Positions 25,161-41,500 of a stretch of 64,000 bases of DNA are shown in pieces. The stretch covers positions 16,708,476 to 16,772,475 of the forward strand of contig OZ059894.1 in assembly GCA_964057225.1 (NCBI GenBank), read 5' to 3'. Every line of letters begins with the position of its first letter. Position 1 is the stretch's first letter. The notes below the pieces were generated by a model. It saw only the letters and a list, made by a program, of their open reading frames with translations. It searched no databases and was not told where the DNA came from. The DNA comes from Auanema rhodensis (taxonomy: Eukaryota; Nematoda; Chromadorea; Rhabditida; Rhabditidae). The position numbers and the translations under genes are program-made.

Positions 25161-26300
25161 ATGATGGATTGGTTATGGACTTCCGATCAAATTTCTGTAA
25201 GTTTTTATTGCTTTTAATATTTTTGTAAATGTGTTTTAGTGTGCTCCGTCTATTAGAGCTGGTATGCCATTGGAAATGGAAGCAAAAAATAGGAGAGACG
25301 GGGTGAATATTATCTGGGAAGTTGGAATCAACTTGAATTTGTGAGTTTTCATAGGATTGTATAAATTAGTTATAATTTTTTAGGAAACCATACCCTACAT
25401 TAGCTACTGCTGCCTTATATTTTCATCGTTTTTATATGTGTCATAAGTTCCAGGAGTTTCAACGGGAGGTAAGTAGATATGATAACCTTTAGAAACACCT
25501 TTTTTCTAAAACTAATGTATTGAAAGTATGTTTATCAAATTTAATTTAGTTGACGTCGTTAGGGTGCCTTTTTTTGGCAGGAAAAGTAGAAGAAACACCT
25601 AAAAAATGCAAAGATATTTGTAAATGTGCTTTGGAAAAGTTTCCAATGTTGTATAAAAATAGGCACAGAGTGTTATTGGTTTGCTATTTAAGAATTATAA
25701 GATTTTAAATCATGCTTATAGGATGAAATTATGGGTATTGAACGAGTACTACTTCAAACGTTGAAGTTTGATCTTCAGGTAAATTCTTGTTCATTTTTTA
25801 AACAAAATTTTTTTATTCAGGTATTTCACCCTTATAAGTATGTTGCATTATTTGTGAATAAAATGAATCTTCCTGAAAACGAGGTTACTGTGGTTATATA
25901 TATATTTTTTAATCAATAAGTTTTGAAGGCAAAAGGTATTGGCAGAAGAGCTTGGACATTGATAAACGATAGTATGCGTACAACACTTTGCATAGCATTC
26001 GATCCTCAGGTTTAGATAAAAACTAATAGGTTTAGTTTTGTTTACTAATTTGTTTTACAGGTTGTATGTGTATGTATGTTGTTTTTGGCTGCTAAAATTG
26101 GCGAAGAAAGAAAAGATGAGGATCAACCGGCTTGGTGGAATGATATCATTGCAAATTTATCTGTAGATTTAGTGAACCAAATTTGTCATAAGGTTTGCAA
26201 CTAATTTGGAAGTTTTACTAAATGTTCATTTCAGGTTTTGGACTTCTATGATATTTCGAAAAAGGAAGTAGGAGTACCGATTGATCCTTCCATTTTCTAG
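25161..26300 (+). CDS. ccnk-1: Cyclin K (partner of CDK12/CDK13)
   Basis: Regulatory subunit of the CDK12/13 kinases that phosphorylate the RNA polymerase II C-terminal domain. Nine exons (25161-25196, 25240-25340, 25384-25468, 25550-25678, 25722-25778, 25821-25883, 25929-26009, 26061-26192, 26235-26300) join to 249 residues. The first cyclin box contains the hallmark [16 protein letters not shown], preceded by [13 protein letters not shown] and followed by [10 protein letters not shown]. The second box contains W-T-L-I-N-D-S and F-L-A-A-K-I. This pattern separates cyclin K from cyclins L and T. The protein stops soon after the second box, lacking the proline-rich tail of vertebrate cyclin K. 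The short form is what I expect for nematodes. It converges with the bestrophin gene. Confidence 0.95.
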
Positions 26301-26769
26301 AGTAGTGTTATTAGTAGCATCAAATGTGATAGGTTCGCTATTTCTCTTTAAAAGTTTTATAAAATATATTTATTCTTCTAAAGTTTTCATTGTTTGTGAT
26401 TTCTGAGATTGCCCACGGCTCTTTGTTGATCTGTACGATGCTTTTTATAATTTACGTGTTATTTATGGCAATAATTCATATTACTTTTTGTCGTTCCTGT
26501 TGGTAGTAGTTCACGTTTTCATCTTATTATACATTCCTTCTATCATTGTTTTAACGTGTTAAGGTTCTTAAACCTTCCTTCTTTTGTCATAATTTTGTAA
26601 TAAGTTTATTGAGTTATTACGTATGAGTACGGAATTCAATCTAATAAAAGTGGTATTCAATTGTTCCAAAGTTGAGTGTCATTATAAGAGAACTATTCTT
26701 CTTCTTCGATATCTCCATTTGTTCTGAATTGAAATTGATTAACTCAGCTTATGAGTCAAAACCAACTAC
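26301..26769. other. Convergent intergenic region
   Basis: The 470 bp between the cyclin K stop (plus) and the bestrophin stop (minus) hold the two 3' UTRs. An aataaa-containing sequence near 26642 is a candidate plus-strand polyadenylation signal. No gene seen. Confidence 0.5.
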
Positions 26770-28480
26770 TTACTTCTTCCTTGAATCGATTGTTGATCGA
26801 ACGATAGTTGAGAAGCGATTCCTTGACTGTACGTTTTTCCTTTCTTCCAACAACCTCTCACTTTCTTCTATATCCTCCGGTTTGATCAGCTTCATCTCAT
26901 TCTCTGATAATTTGAAGGAAGCTAGATGAGACTTAGGTATAACATCCTACAAACAACATAAATACAACTGGTTTCTATGTCTGCGAAAATAAAAATAAGC
27001 GTATGGCTTTTGGTCACCATATAAGCTAATTTTCTTTTAGAAAACAATGATCACCTGAATCTTGAATGATGCACGAGTATGTGGAATGTTTGGATTCATT
27101 GGGGCTCCAATGCTTGGGCACATGTCGGCTAGTTCAGTTGCCATCATATGAGCAATGCAGGTGTTTCTGTCCAAAACATAATTCAATTCTAAATATAATC
27201 GTCAAATAGTTGAGTTCAAGATGTTGTTGTTTTACCAAAGTCATCGTCATCTTCTCCGAATGGATTCATCAAAAATTGTCCGACCTTAAGCCATCCAAGA
27301 TAGAACAACATTTGGAAAGTGGTGAAGATTGGGAATAAAATAGTAATTTCTTTTTCCATAGACTTTTGATCAAGTTTAGGTTGACGTCCAATAAGACAAA
27401 TGAAGAAATAACCGTAGGTAGCAATGGCAACTACTTGAGTATAAACTAATGGAATCTTAACCCAATCGTATACGAAAAGCATGGCAAATCCGTCACGGTA
27501 ACTGTAAACCTATAAAACATTCAACTCATTTTATTGAAATTGAAGCATCTCACCTGCTTAAGAAGCATGTCCATCTGAATTGTGTCAATCTTTTTTTCTG
27601 CATATTGTTTCTTGATGATGTTAACAATCCAAATGATTGGTACAAACCTATATGAGGTGTTATATTCTAGTTAATAACTATGTCAAATTACCATTTTCCA
27701 TGTGGAGCATCACAGTTCATGTATAAGTCATATTCTTCTTCTGTCATTAAACTAGCTTCAACCAAATGACGAGCAGTTGGGAAACGTTTCAGTGTTCGAA
27801 CTGAAATTCCTGACCAAGCAATGGCAGCCTAACATTGTTTTTTCTCAATCGAAATCTTTAGAATGCAACTACCTGGAGACTGCTCCATCTGGCAATAGCC
27901 TGACGAACTGGCAAGTTTTCGGTTCCTGGAAGACAAGCCGATACCATCATCATCATTTTGTCTGGCCATGAAATCCAGTTGAATTGCTCCCACCTGAGAA
28001 AAAACAAACAATTCAATAAATTTATATTGAAAGAAACGCTTCGTTCTTTATCAAACCCAATGCTTTTTCAAAAGTCATGGAAAAGACAAATTTTTTTCTG
28101 CGAAACAACAGGTTGTTTATGCATTGTACAAAAGATTTCATGACTTTCATAGATTGTTAGCAGGGAATCATTATTTCTTACCATCTTGCAACAATCACTG
28201 ATACGAAGAAACCAAGCAAGAATGATAGAGGAATGTATTGAGCTCCAATTTCACACCAGTTAATCCATCCAGTGAAGTATTCCTTCTGCTTTTCGTCCAG
28301 AATATACCACTAACAAAATCCAATTAATTAAAAAACTTAATGTTCATGACTTACTTGTACAGCGAGGATAACATAATATGCAATGTAGAAAGCAATTAAA
28401 TCTTTTAATACGGCTTTCCATAGAGATCCTCTCCACCGGAGCATTAATGAGGAAAATTCCTCATCGTAAGAGATTGTCAT
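26770..28480 (-). CDS. Bestrophin-family calcium-activated chloride channel
   Basis: Pentameric plasma-membrane anion channel gated by calcium. Eight exons (28480-28355, 28309-28182, 27993-27873, 27828-27692, 27647-27554, 27509-27236, 27188-27055, 26946-26770) join in frame to 396 residues. The N-terminus M-T-I-S-Y...L-R-W-R-G-S-L-W-K is the classic bestrophin start. I-P-L-S-F-L-L-G-F-F-V and R-W-W-E-Q-F follow. The neck/selectivity segment is at I-P-L-V-Y-T-Q-V-V. The acidic calcium clasp G-E-D-D-D-D-F (about 27236-27258) sits just before E-L-N-Y-V-L-D-R-N. The cytosolic tail after the conserved domain is short, charged and Ser-rich. Nematodes have many paralogues, so no member name is assigned. 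The start at 28480 is fixed by the conserved N-terminus. Confidence 0.97.
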
Positions 28481-31305
28481 ACCTTAGTTTTTGATTATAT
28501 TAATTAGAAAAATCAAACAAAAATCGATTAAATACAAACGATGTTATAAATAGATATTTCTGATTTACAGGCAATAGTTTTGGATATAATTACAAGAGTG
28601 TTATCTTGCATAAAAGGTAAAGAACAAAACGTCCTTAATGTCGAACTTGTTACAGCATGAAGAAATGGAGATGCAACATAATCAATCATTGTTCAGAAAA
28701 AGTTTATCGTATATGGAAACTTTTTCGAATATATGATTTTGTGAAGTTTATAAAAACATTTAAAAAAAGCTCATTTAAGGTGTAAAAAATGAAAAATTGA
28801 TGTGTTTGCTGAGTATCTCTAGATTTCCGTCAAAAACTACTAACATTTGGCATTGGATGGTATGGATTGGGTTAAAAGAAATGTTCGATTCAACGAATAG
28901 ATCATCTAATCATTTCTCCTATTTCTTACATTTTTTTTCGCTTTCATTCGATTTCTTTTCAATTTTTTGAATAAACAGCTTTTCAGTTATAGCTATGAAA
29001 AATGAGGCCAAAAACAACTGAAGTTTAAATTATCCGCAGAATTTTTTCAATTAAAATAGCAAACTTAAGAAGAAAAATTAAATATAAAATCAATTTAATA
29101 ATTAAGAATAGATTTTCAAAAGAATTTGAGCTATATTATCTCTGAACAGTGCAGATGATATCAAAAGCTGTACGAGATGCTTTAATAAACGAAAACCAAA
29201 TTTATATTGAAAAAGCTGACTAATAAAAAATAAAACGTTCTTTTCAATGCTATTATAGCGGAACTATTGTAGCGTAAGAAAATATTGATGACTATCAAGG
29301 TTTGTCAAGGTTTAGCCGAATTCTATATCTTTAGTTCTATGACCGATATGACTGCATATCGTTCAGTACCATCATATGCAGTTTCTATGTTTAGATAGAA
29401 CGCGGACGTTTTCTTAAATACCTTGAAACATTTAAGAAAATTTGAACTTTAAAAGTAGAAAATTATAATTCTCAGTATATATATAGGTATTCTGTAACTT
29501 TTCAAAAGGTTTAATGTAAATATTTGATAGTTTGATCTTAACCTAGAATGAATTTCTTTATAGTATAAATCGCAAATTGTTATTTAACAAATTCCTATAG
29601 AAATAAGAAAAAACAGAGAAATGCTGTATTATTTGAAGGAGATTGACGAATTATCTTAGAATGAATTGATCTTTAAAACATTTCAAGTACGAAGTCTGGA
29701 GGTAAGGACAGTAATTACTATCTTTACATGGTAAGTTAAAGAGTAAAAATAGCCTTAAAAGAATCACAACATGATTTTCAAGAACATAGAATTTTTCTGT
29801 ACAATAATTATAAGGTTAAGGTAGTTTTCAGTTCGTTTTTGGGTAGAAATCTAATCTTTCCTATAAAAAACAAAAAAGAACGGGTCGCAATTATTTGAAA
29901 AATGAGATAGAATTGTATGTTGAGGTAATGCCTCTTGTCTTCCTATTTTATCTAAGTATCCAAATTAAAATGAGAACAAAATTCTGTTTTTAAGAAAAAA
30001 ACCCATAAAAAACAATCAACAATGTTATTACATGAACTTTTATGAAAAATTTACTTCAAATAGTTGGCATCACCTCTGGGTTTTTAAGCAGGGACTGTAT
30101 TATTTTCTCGAAAAAAAGGAAAACATCATATTATCAAATAACGAATCATATTTTTAAATCAAGATGTTTTAGCTAATCGAAAACTAAACATGGCATGTCT
30201 AGATTCATGCTAGAGAGGGCTGAGGGGGAAACGAAAGCCACAACTAACTAACAAGTCAAAAAGTGTACGACGTTGGAAAGACATAAAAAAAGAAAGATTG
30301 ATAGTAAGAGAAAAGGCATAGAAAGGAAATATAGAGAGAGATGAGTGGCGTGTCCACCTCTGATGGAGTATATACTGGGAGGGCGACGTCAACGTCGTCT
30401 TCATAGGACAGGGACATAGTCTTCGTCTTCTCCGTCTTCTTGTATTGTTTTCCGTTCCCGTCAACAGTTGCCGCTCTCTAACGTCTCCGACCACAATCGG
30501 CACTAACCATAACCCGTTTTCATACAGCGCCCACTATGTCTTCTTTTCTTATTTCCTACTAACATATTTGATCGAATTAACCCATCACCGCAATCATCTC
30601 CAACACCAAGGCTTCTCTTAGGTCGTCTAGCCATCATACAATTACCATAGATCTTGGTATTTCAAAAGAACATTCCTAGAAATGGAAAACATGATTCATA
30701 TCATTTAATAGACAAAGTGTCTACAGTCTAAAAAATTTCAATCACTTAGGATTTCCTCAGTATTTAGTTATGACGACATAACATTGTCTAGTTCCAACAG
30801 GCTACTGGAATCTGATAATCCACTTACCAATAGTTGTAGTGCCATTGTGTTCAGACTTTCTTATGACAGACGATATATAGAGTAAATTTAATTCATAATA
30901 TAGGCATATACTAGATTTTTTCATATATTTCAGAAGTAAAGTTCCAAATAAGTTTTTGTTTTTTTTTTGTTTTTAACTGACACCAACTGTATCGACTAAA
31001 CGCGCAACAATACAATCCGACCTTGGTCATTCCGATGGTCAGCCCAACTAATTGATATAGATAGACACTTTTCTTATTTGGCCACAATTTTACAAACTGA
31101 TTGTAGAGAGAAAAAAAACAATTGATTCCAAATAGGAAGTGATTTTTCAATAAATTATGCAGACACTAAGCTTATGCTGTTCATATTTTAAAAATTATAT
31201 TTCTTGGAAATTTAAAACAATAACAGAAATTCATAACAACACTATACAATTACTAAAAGTTCTAAAATAATGTAAAGATCTGAGTTATCTATAACATACT
31301 GACAC
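28481..31305. other. Intergenic region upstream of bestrophin
   Basis: About 2.8 kb without a supported gene. It lies upstream of bestrophin (minus) and downstream of MRPS5 (minus), so it probably holds the bestrophin promoter and the MRPS5 3' UTR. A less AT-rich stretch at about 30330-30530 contains two close gacgtc/aacgtc motifs (30380-30400) and GAAGA-type triplets. The open frame on the minus strand there is arginine- and serine-rich through repeat bias and has no recognisable domain. Confidence 0.55.
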
Positions 31306-33059
31306 TTATTCTTCCTTAGGGTGAACTCCAGAAAGACCGATACCTAAAGGAATAGGGCGTACACCAGCAACACCCTTTTCATGATTATCAGCAGCCCAGT
31401 TGCGACGAGCATTACGAGTCCATCTTGGAACAACTTCATCAGCTAATAACCGGACCATAACCTAAAATAAAATAAAATACATACATTATTTCATTTAACT
31501 AGTTTACGTCTTCATGATTTCTGAAAGGATGCTTTCTCCATTGAGCATCTAAATGACCAGGAGCGTTGGCATAGAATGGAAGTTGTTTAGGTTTACGAAG
31601 AGGATAGCGACCTTCTCCGTAAAAATCATCAAGATTTAAGCGCTGTAACATAATCCAATTAACTAAAAAGTATTAATGTTAAAAAGTTACATCAAGATCG
31701 TCTAATTCATCTTCTTCCTTCAATGGCGTTAAAATAGGAGATGCAACTATTTGAGGTAAGAAATGTCTTGATGGTGACATTTCCACAACGTGGAGACCTG
31801 CGAAATAGCAAAAATAATAAAATAAGTTGGGAAAACTTACCTTTTCTTTCAGCAAGTTGCTGATGAGATTCTTGGTTCAGCAATCCTGTGATGAATGCAT
31901 GTGTTAATGCAAGATAGTTTTTGGTGGAACCCTCAACTTTTACATAAATGTCTTTAATGCCAATAACCTGTAAAAGCTTTACAATTATTACTGTCATTTC
32001 AAACATTCTTGCCTCGCAAATTTTCATCAAGCGTGGGTGGCAGGTTAATCCAAAACCTGGAGGTCTTCTTTGGGCAAAAACTCGTGTGTTTCTGCATTCA
32101 GCATAGAAATCCTGAACGCGAAATAGGAACGCTTGCAACAAAAACACAAACAAACTTGATAGATAGTTCTGCCTTCATGTAAATCAACGAAAAAAAGTTT
32201 TTTCGAGGCCATGTTCATTCCGTTAATGATAGCTGTTGTGGTTCTATGAATGGGGGCCTAGCAATATGTAAATTTCAATAAAGATTTAAAAGAGGATATA
32301 GTACCTTTCCAACTGCAAATCCAGCTAAGCCTTTTCCATTACCTGTTATAACCAATGCTGACATAGTGTGAACTCTTCCAAAAACGTTAGTCATATTGGA
32401 GGTTCTTTTAACCTTAAACCCAAAATACGATTACATCAAATTCTAACAATTGAAGTCACCTCTAAACAGAATGATTCAAAATTTTCAAAGTTGTTTTGTT
32501 CAATAGGAGGTGGAGGACCAAGCTTTTGACCAACAAGTTGTGTTCCACTGAAACCTCTTTCGAGCGGATGTAATTTTTCACGATTACGACGCTTCCCAGT
32601 ACTTAAAAATATTGATAAAATTGAAGTAGTAAATTTAAAAAAAATACTCTTTTCTTTCTTCTAATTTAGTTCTGATAACCGAAAGTGCTGATTTAGCTTC
32701 TTCATCAGTTTGTTCCACAACACTGACTGGCTCTTCTTCGATAACTCTAAGTGGAGCATTCAATCCTGGATACTGAACTTTCATTGGACCTTAAATCTTT
32801 GTTTTTTTACAACGATACAAAAAATGAAAACATACTTGAACCAATTCTATAGAAATTCTGAAGAGGTCGAACTTGTTGTCTGGTATTTCTTCTACCTTTT
32901 TTCTGTCCAGACTTAGAAACACTAGTTAAAGTTTTCCATAATTCCTGCTGATTCCCTAAGAAGACCATACAAAACTCTAATCTAGAAACTGAACTAACTT
33001 CTCATGAAAAAATTTACAGAATTAGCTCTGATTTGAGTGAATGGTATCAAGGAAGCCAT
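31306..33059 (-). CDS. mrps-5: Mitochondrial small-subunit ribosomal protein uS5m
   Basis: Structural protein of the mitochondrial ribosome small subunit. The N-terminal 20 residues (M-A-S-L-I-P-F-T-Q-I-R) are basic/hydroxylated and suit a mitochondrial presequence. After a charged linker rich in Lys and Arg comes the S5 N-terminal double-stranded-RNA-binding fold: K-R-T-S-N-M-T-N-V-F-G-R, then A-L-V-I-T-G-N-G-K-G-L-A-G-F-A-V-G-K-A (about 32310-32400). The S5 C-terminal domain follows, with F-G-L-T-C-H-P-R-L and I-G-I-K-D-I-Y-V-K-V-E-G-S (about 31900-32060). A long C-terminal extension includes D-D-F-Y-G-E-G-R-Y-P-L-R-K, as in metazoan MRPS5. The ATG at 33059 follows an acceptor (33078-33079) by 18 nt. 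It lies 411 bp downstream of sel-1 on the same strand. Confidence 0.97.
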
Positions 33060-33469
33060 TTTACATAGGTTTCAACACTAAATAAAAATAAAATTTACAA
33101 CAAAATCATACTATTTCAAGATATAAAAAAGTGTAAAACTCTTTTTGAAAATTGAAAAAAATACAAGATTTTTTAATAAATTACAATATTACAATAGTAA
33201 TAATAATAATAATAATAATAACCCATAAATTGCGGCGAAAACAATACATCACAACAATACCTACAAATTTTGTTCGCGGACGTGTTATTAAATATATAAA
33301 TTAGTGATGAACACAGTTCAGGCATAAAAAAGAAGCATTAGTTGGTGATAAAACCCGAGAATTTAAGAGAGGAATATCACAGTGAAAAATGAATAGAATT
33401 GCTAATTAAATCTGATATTAAGTTAGTCCCTGGAATTATTTAAAAATAAAATATAAATAAATAATAAAC
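33060..33469 (-). other. Short spacer between sel-1 and mrps-5 with a trans-splice-like acceptor
   Basis: The spacer contains a (TAA)n run near 33195-33220, the sel-1 3' UTR, and on the minus strand a T-rich tract ending in TTTAG at 33078-33079 just before the MRPS5 start. No coding sequence seen. The layout is compatible with a two-gene operon but does not prove it. Confidence 0.55.
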
Positions 33470-36195
<2,726 letters not shown>

Positions 36196-36207
36196 TATTA
36201 TATACCT
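36196..36207 (-). promoter_or_regulatory. Probable trans-splice acceptor of sel-1
   Basis: On the minus strand ...CTTTTAG ends at 36206, leaving only ten bases to the ATG. No matching coding exon lies upstream. This looks like a spliced-leader acceptor and supports the chosen start. Confidence 0.5.
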
Positions 36208-38590
36208 AAAAGTATAAAGTTGTTTCAATAAGCATAATTAACATAAAGTAACAAGCTGGAACACGTAAAATAAGCCTTTTGGCGTTTAATTGAAAATATC
36301 CGTTGGACAATTAACTTTGCGTACAATTGTGCAAAATTCTCTATAAATATGTGGACAACAACTTTACTATTATAAAAATATTATATATATTTACATAATT
36401 GTGTCTCAAATAAGAAAAATTGAAAAAAATCGTAGAATATTTTACCATTCTTGCCTTTAAAGGACGAGGAAGAAATCATTATTATAAATTTGTATTAAAT
36501 TAATTTATTAAAAAATTCAATGTTTATATCGTATTCACAAATAAAATATATTATTAATTATAATAGGATCGAAAACGTTACTTTTCACCTGATTAACATT
36601 ATAACGTAAACAGTAATAAGAACTAGAATAGTACATTTATTAAACAACTTTAAGCCTGAATTGTTTTGATTGCTCGTTTCGGGGTTAACTATAAATTTTG
36701 ATTTGTGTTGGCCAATACAATCTTACTCAGCACTAAGAGATAAGAGGTTAAAACAGAAAGATTTTTGTCTTGTAAAATATATGTTTTATTAGTGACCGTT
36801 TGAAAACAATAGTTTTAGATTAGAAAATAGGTTGGAATATAAACCTTGATGAAACAGGAGTCAGAGGAAAATTAGAAACATAATGTTTATAACACAAACG
36901 AAATGAATGGGTATCTGATAAAATAGTAATACACAATCTCACTTACAAAATGATTTGTTTAGTTCCGTAAAAATATATTTAAATTTATCAAATTGAATGA
37001 TTTCTCTTCTGTCGAATTCACTTCCCGTTGTATAATTAGCAGCTGTTTAGTGACACCATAACTGCTATATTCAGATACAGTGGCCAAGACGAGAATCAGC
37101 TTTCCTTAATCTATTTGTATGTGCATGCTCATCACTCAACGCTATTCAAATATACAGTGACCACCATCCTATCCAGCAATATACATTATGATGTTCTGAA
37201 GAAGCAGATGTCCATCTGTCCTGACCATTCGGGGCACATGGCGGCCATTATCGATTTTTCGGCAAGTGCGTAGCACACCCATATTTGGCCAACAATATAC
37301 CGCTTTTCTCACCTCGGTTATAATTTTTATTACAGAAATTATAGTCTGTAAATCATCCACACTAATTTAGAACTATATTCTCTATATTTCTTATTTTTTT
37401 TCGCGAAATTTAAAGTTACATTTAGATGTTATATTTGGTTTACGCATGTGACCTCTTCGGATTATGACATTTGCCTTTTATCATTGTTCTCTCGTATGAT
37501 TTAAAAAAACTTTATTCCCTATTTTGAAATTGTTAACATTCCAATGTTTCATACCTAAAATACCATAGAAAGAGAAATAGAAATTTTAAAAAGAAGAATG
37601 CTATTTCTGGCTTGCCGTTTGATTTCCTTATTAGTATATTGTATTGATGTTAGATCAAGATAATCAGCATATTTATTGATATATTCAAGGCCTTTCACAA
37701 AATATAGATCAAACAAGAAGCTTGTACTAAAAAAACCCATGAATAGCCATGAATTTTCAAATATGTCATAGTCTCTCCTAAAATCCATAAGAGAGCTTGT
37801 TGTACTTTTTTGTCTGGCTAGGAAGCCGATGAAGCTGGAGAAGCACCTTCTGGTTTAATGTTTATTTCTTGCTGTTCTATCATCGGAACCTCTCCCTCTG
37901 GACGTTTAGATCAATTTGTTTCCTTTCAAGAATACTTGCAAAGGCTTGAAGTGGAAAGAAAATCAAAGCTGTCAGATCTCTGTTAGCAATGTGAGTGCCT
38001 TCCGCCACTAGCCACGTCGTCCCTCCGTTTTCGTGAACTAGCAAACGAGATAACCCCAATATTAAGTTTTATTTGCACTTATTTCATATAAGAACTCGTG
38101 ATATTTTCCTTCTCAACATCAAAAATGTAACTATCTGTCGGTTTTCTAAATCAATTTCTCAATCAAATTTTTTTCTATTAGTTCTTTATTTCTATTCATT
38201 TATCTCATTTGTAGTGAAACATGCTTAAGCTATGACGTCGATACAGCTTCTTTGTTTACTCTGTTTCCAATCCTACCAGACGTATAAACTACTGTTCAAA
38301 TTTTCTTTTAGAAAAATACGTCTGATTATATATATTAGACTTCAAATACATATCATTTTAAAATTCAAAAAGTACCTTAAATTATGTTTTTTTTTCGACC
38401 AAAATTTTAATATTTAATCCTTCTGTCAATGTTTTCAATGTACAGTTTTTCATCGATTTTTTTCATTTTTTTTATTTCAGCCATCAATGCTATATGTTGT
38501 TTTAATTTCTTTTTTTCTTTCTGATTCCATCTCTAGTTTTTAAATCAATTTATGTCCTTTTAGTTATGATTCCTCGAGAAAGCCGGTAGT
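36208..38590. other. Divergent promoter region between sel-1 and the PHR ligase
   Basis: About 2.4 kb of mostly AT-rich DNA between two genes transcribed away from each other. It presumably contains both promoters. A minus-strand segment at 37555-38068 looks partly protein-like and is listed separately. A less AT-rich patch at about 37150-37330 has a short minus-strand frame with no family resemblance that I recognise. Confidence 0.5.
37555..38068 (-). pseudogene. Unexplained coding-looking segment, probably decayed
   Basis: On the minus strand an open frame of 63 codons (38068 to 37877) has a balanced amino-acid composition unlike the surrounding AT-driven noise: ...H-E-N-G-G-T-T-W-L-V-A-E-G-T-H-I-A-N-R-D-, then a hydrophobic stretch and E-R-K-Q-I-D-L-N. 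It has no initiator. It ends in two stops, and a shifted frame (about 37900-37818) continues with E-V-P-M-I-E-Q-Q-E-I-N-I-K-P-E-G and a stop. A third frame (37788-37555) is open for 77 codons. No splice signals join them convincingly. I do not recognise a family. It may be a gene remnant or part of a poorly spliced gene. Confidence 0.3.
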
Positions 38591-41500
38591 ATGTCATATT
38601 TTTTGCGCGAGATTGTATCTCGTGATATCTTGGATAATTCTCCAAACAAAGTACATTCCCGTCCAGTGTCAAAAATTTCTGAAGAATATGCTGAACTTCT
38701 TAAATCTTTTCATAATGTACCTTCACAAGCTGAATGGTTTCATTTACCAGCTCACAAGGAAACACCTCCTAAGATTAACCGTAAGCTATACTGTTATTTA
38801 TTCTTCAAACTGTTTTTTATATGAAATAGCTGTTCTAATTTTACGAGAATACAGTTTAATCAGGAATACAGTTACATAAAATATTTAAACAAACATAAAG
38901 AATAAAAAAAATCAAAATAAATGAGAATGGAATGCATTTTTCTCAAAACCTTTTGAAATTAAAATTGAATATATTATATATGGCTATTAAAAAATCAATA
39001 TAATAAAAAAATATTCAGAAAAAATGAAAAATTCTTTATTCTACTATCCGTAAATATTTTAAAATTATAGTTGCTACACGGTACCCCTCTGTTTGTCGTG
39101 AGGTTACCGATGCTCAATTTGTAGTTGGTTTACCATCTTCATTTGCTACAGTTGCTATAGCCAAATATTTACTAGAAAAGTAAGATTTTGTTATTGTAAA
39201 AGGAATAAAATATAAATTAAAAACTATTTATAGATATGGACGTCTGTTACATCAAGATGAAGAATCTGAAGAAGGACCATACTTAGTACCGAATGTAGAT
39301 AAAGACGTAGCTAAAGTAATACTTTGGTTTATTAGGCTTTTTATTTAATTTTTTTCAATGTTTAGTTAGATCCACTCTCACATATTGGAATATCCAGCAT
39401 TTTTGATATTTTATTACAACTTAGTCGTCGTGATCCTGAATTATGCAATCAAGCTTTAGGCTCTCTTTTTTCATTACTACAGGTAGATAATTATAATTTC
39501 TAAACTGTTTTCTGTCAACCTATTTAAAACAAATACAAACTTTAGAATATGCCTGTCGATAGTTTGAGGCATGAACCACAGGGTACTGTATCATCCATGA
39601 TAAATGTTTTGAAACAACTTCGAGAAGAAGGTAAGACCAAAGATATTTCTTTAGAGCAAGAAATAAATGAAGTTTAAATAAACAAATTACATTTTGTTGC
39701 AGGTTCTAATCAAGTTTGTACTCGAGCATCAGCAAGTTTAACAGCTTTAGCAGTAGCATCTGGACAACCATCTCATATAATAGCAGCTATAGAAGCTTTG
39801 ATAACGGGTAAACAGAAAGAACCACTGGTAAATTACTTCATATACAAGTTTAATGTCAATTTATTTTTCATTTTCAAGAGTTGCGATTCTAATTATGATA
39901 TGATTCAAATACCTGAGAATCTACATAAATTCGCTCTCAAAGTCCAACAAAAAATTTATTCTAACCAAGAAACTAGGTAGAACTTCTATTTGTAACTTTA
40001 AATATGCTAAATATGTTCATTAAAGTAATCAAAATCCATCCTGGAGTGCTAAATCTTTGGACGATCATCGAATGCTTTGTGCATTTGATATTCCCCAGAT
40101 GCCACTAGACTCTCCAACTGATACCCCAGATGAAGATATGAGATTACATGGATCTTTAGCTTCTGATGGTATAATCATATGAAAAAAAAGAAGATTTATT
40201 TACAAACCATATTCAGGACGATATCTGTATGTTCTCAACTATATAGGACTATATAAACTTGGTACTGGAATGAATGAGACCATATTAGGAAAGCTGTATG
40301 CTGCAAATAGTTCATTCAGAGCAACGTGAGTTGACTGATTTTTCAACCTTTTCATGTAATATAATGAAATATGTTATATTTTAGAAAGAATTGTATGTTA
40401 ACATTCTGTAATAGCTCGTTATATCTTCGTAGAGGACAATCATCATGTATATCAGTTTTAGATACCGACTCTTTACGAGATATAGGAGAAGTAATATAAT
40501 ATTGAAATTAATATCGTATTTATATATAATTTTCAGATTATGTTACCTACAGCTGTTATGCAATCAGCTATATTTTCAGATGGTAGCTATTTCTACAGTA
40601 CTACAATCAATCAACAATCTACGATTACGGTAATAATGCTAATTTGATATTTATATTATAATAAGAAAATTGTTTACAGCTCATTCCTTTAAATGATAGT
40701 TTTGTACCATCTTCGGAGAGTAAAGCAAGGAAGAAATATAGATTGACGGATGTATCATACCATTGCCTAGGAGAAACGAAACCCATACCTCACGAGCTTC
40801 CACTAAATTTACCAAATTCTTTACATGGTAATTTGATTAATATCCAATAACTTTTATGTTATTCTTTTAATTTTTAGGTCAAGCTGTTGATTTACATTTG
40901 GGAAACGATATAGCATTCGTCCAATCACGTGCTGGAAAAGTATTTTATGCTGGAAATGGCTCGAAATTTGGTCTACAAGAAACTGGAAATATCTGGATGG
41001 AATTAGTATTACCAGAGCCCGTAGTACAGATGTCTGTTGGAACGGAACGAATGCTGTTTCGATCCGGAAGTGGTCACATATGGTCTGCTGGTGTTGATGA
41101 TCGTCGAAAATCAGGCAAACTCAAGCGACTTCCAACTGTCAATCGTAGAAAAGCTATTTCCATCTCAAGCTCTTCAGCTACATTTGCTTATGTCACTGAA
41201 AATGGAAGAGTATTCATGGGCGGAAAACACAATATGAGGACCCATGCAGAAACTGGCCAAGTCTTAGGCTTAGAAGGAATTCATATGGTTACTGTAGGGT
41301 TAGGAAAAACTCATGCAGTTGCTATAAGTCGTCATGGTCACATCTACACATGGGGTTTGAATAATCTCAATCAGTGTGGCAGAGTTGAGGTAAAATTCCA
41401 TTTGTTGTTAGTTCTTTGTAAATTTGATGTATTTAGCCTTTGCCAGCAGCTTCACCCAATAAAGAACAGAATAAAGATCAGAATATAACAGAATGTGTTC

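Noticed and set aside
30210-30503. A 97-codon minus-strand frame with an arginine run.
   Set aside because: The composition follows from triplet-biased DNA. No acceptor/donor context, conserved motif or continuing exon was found.
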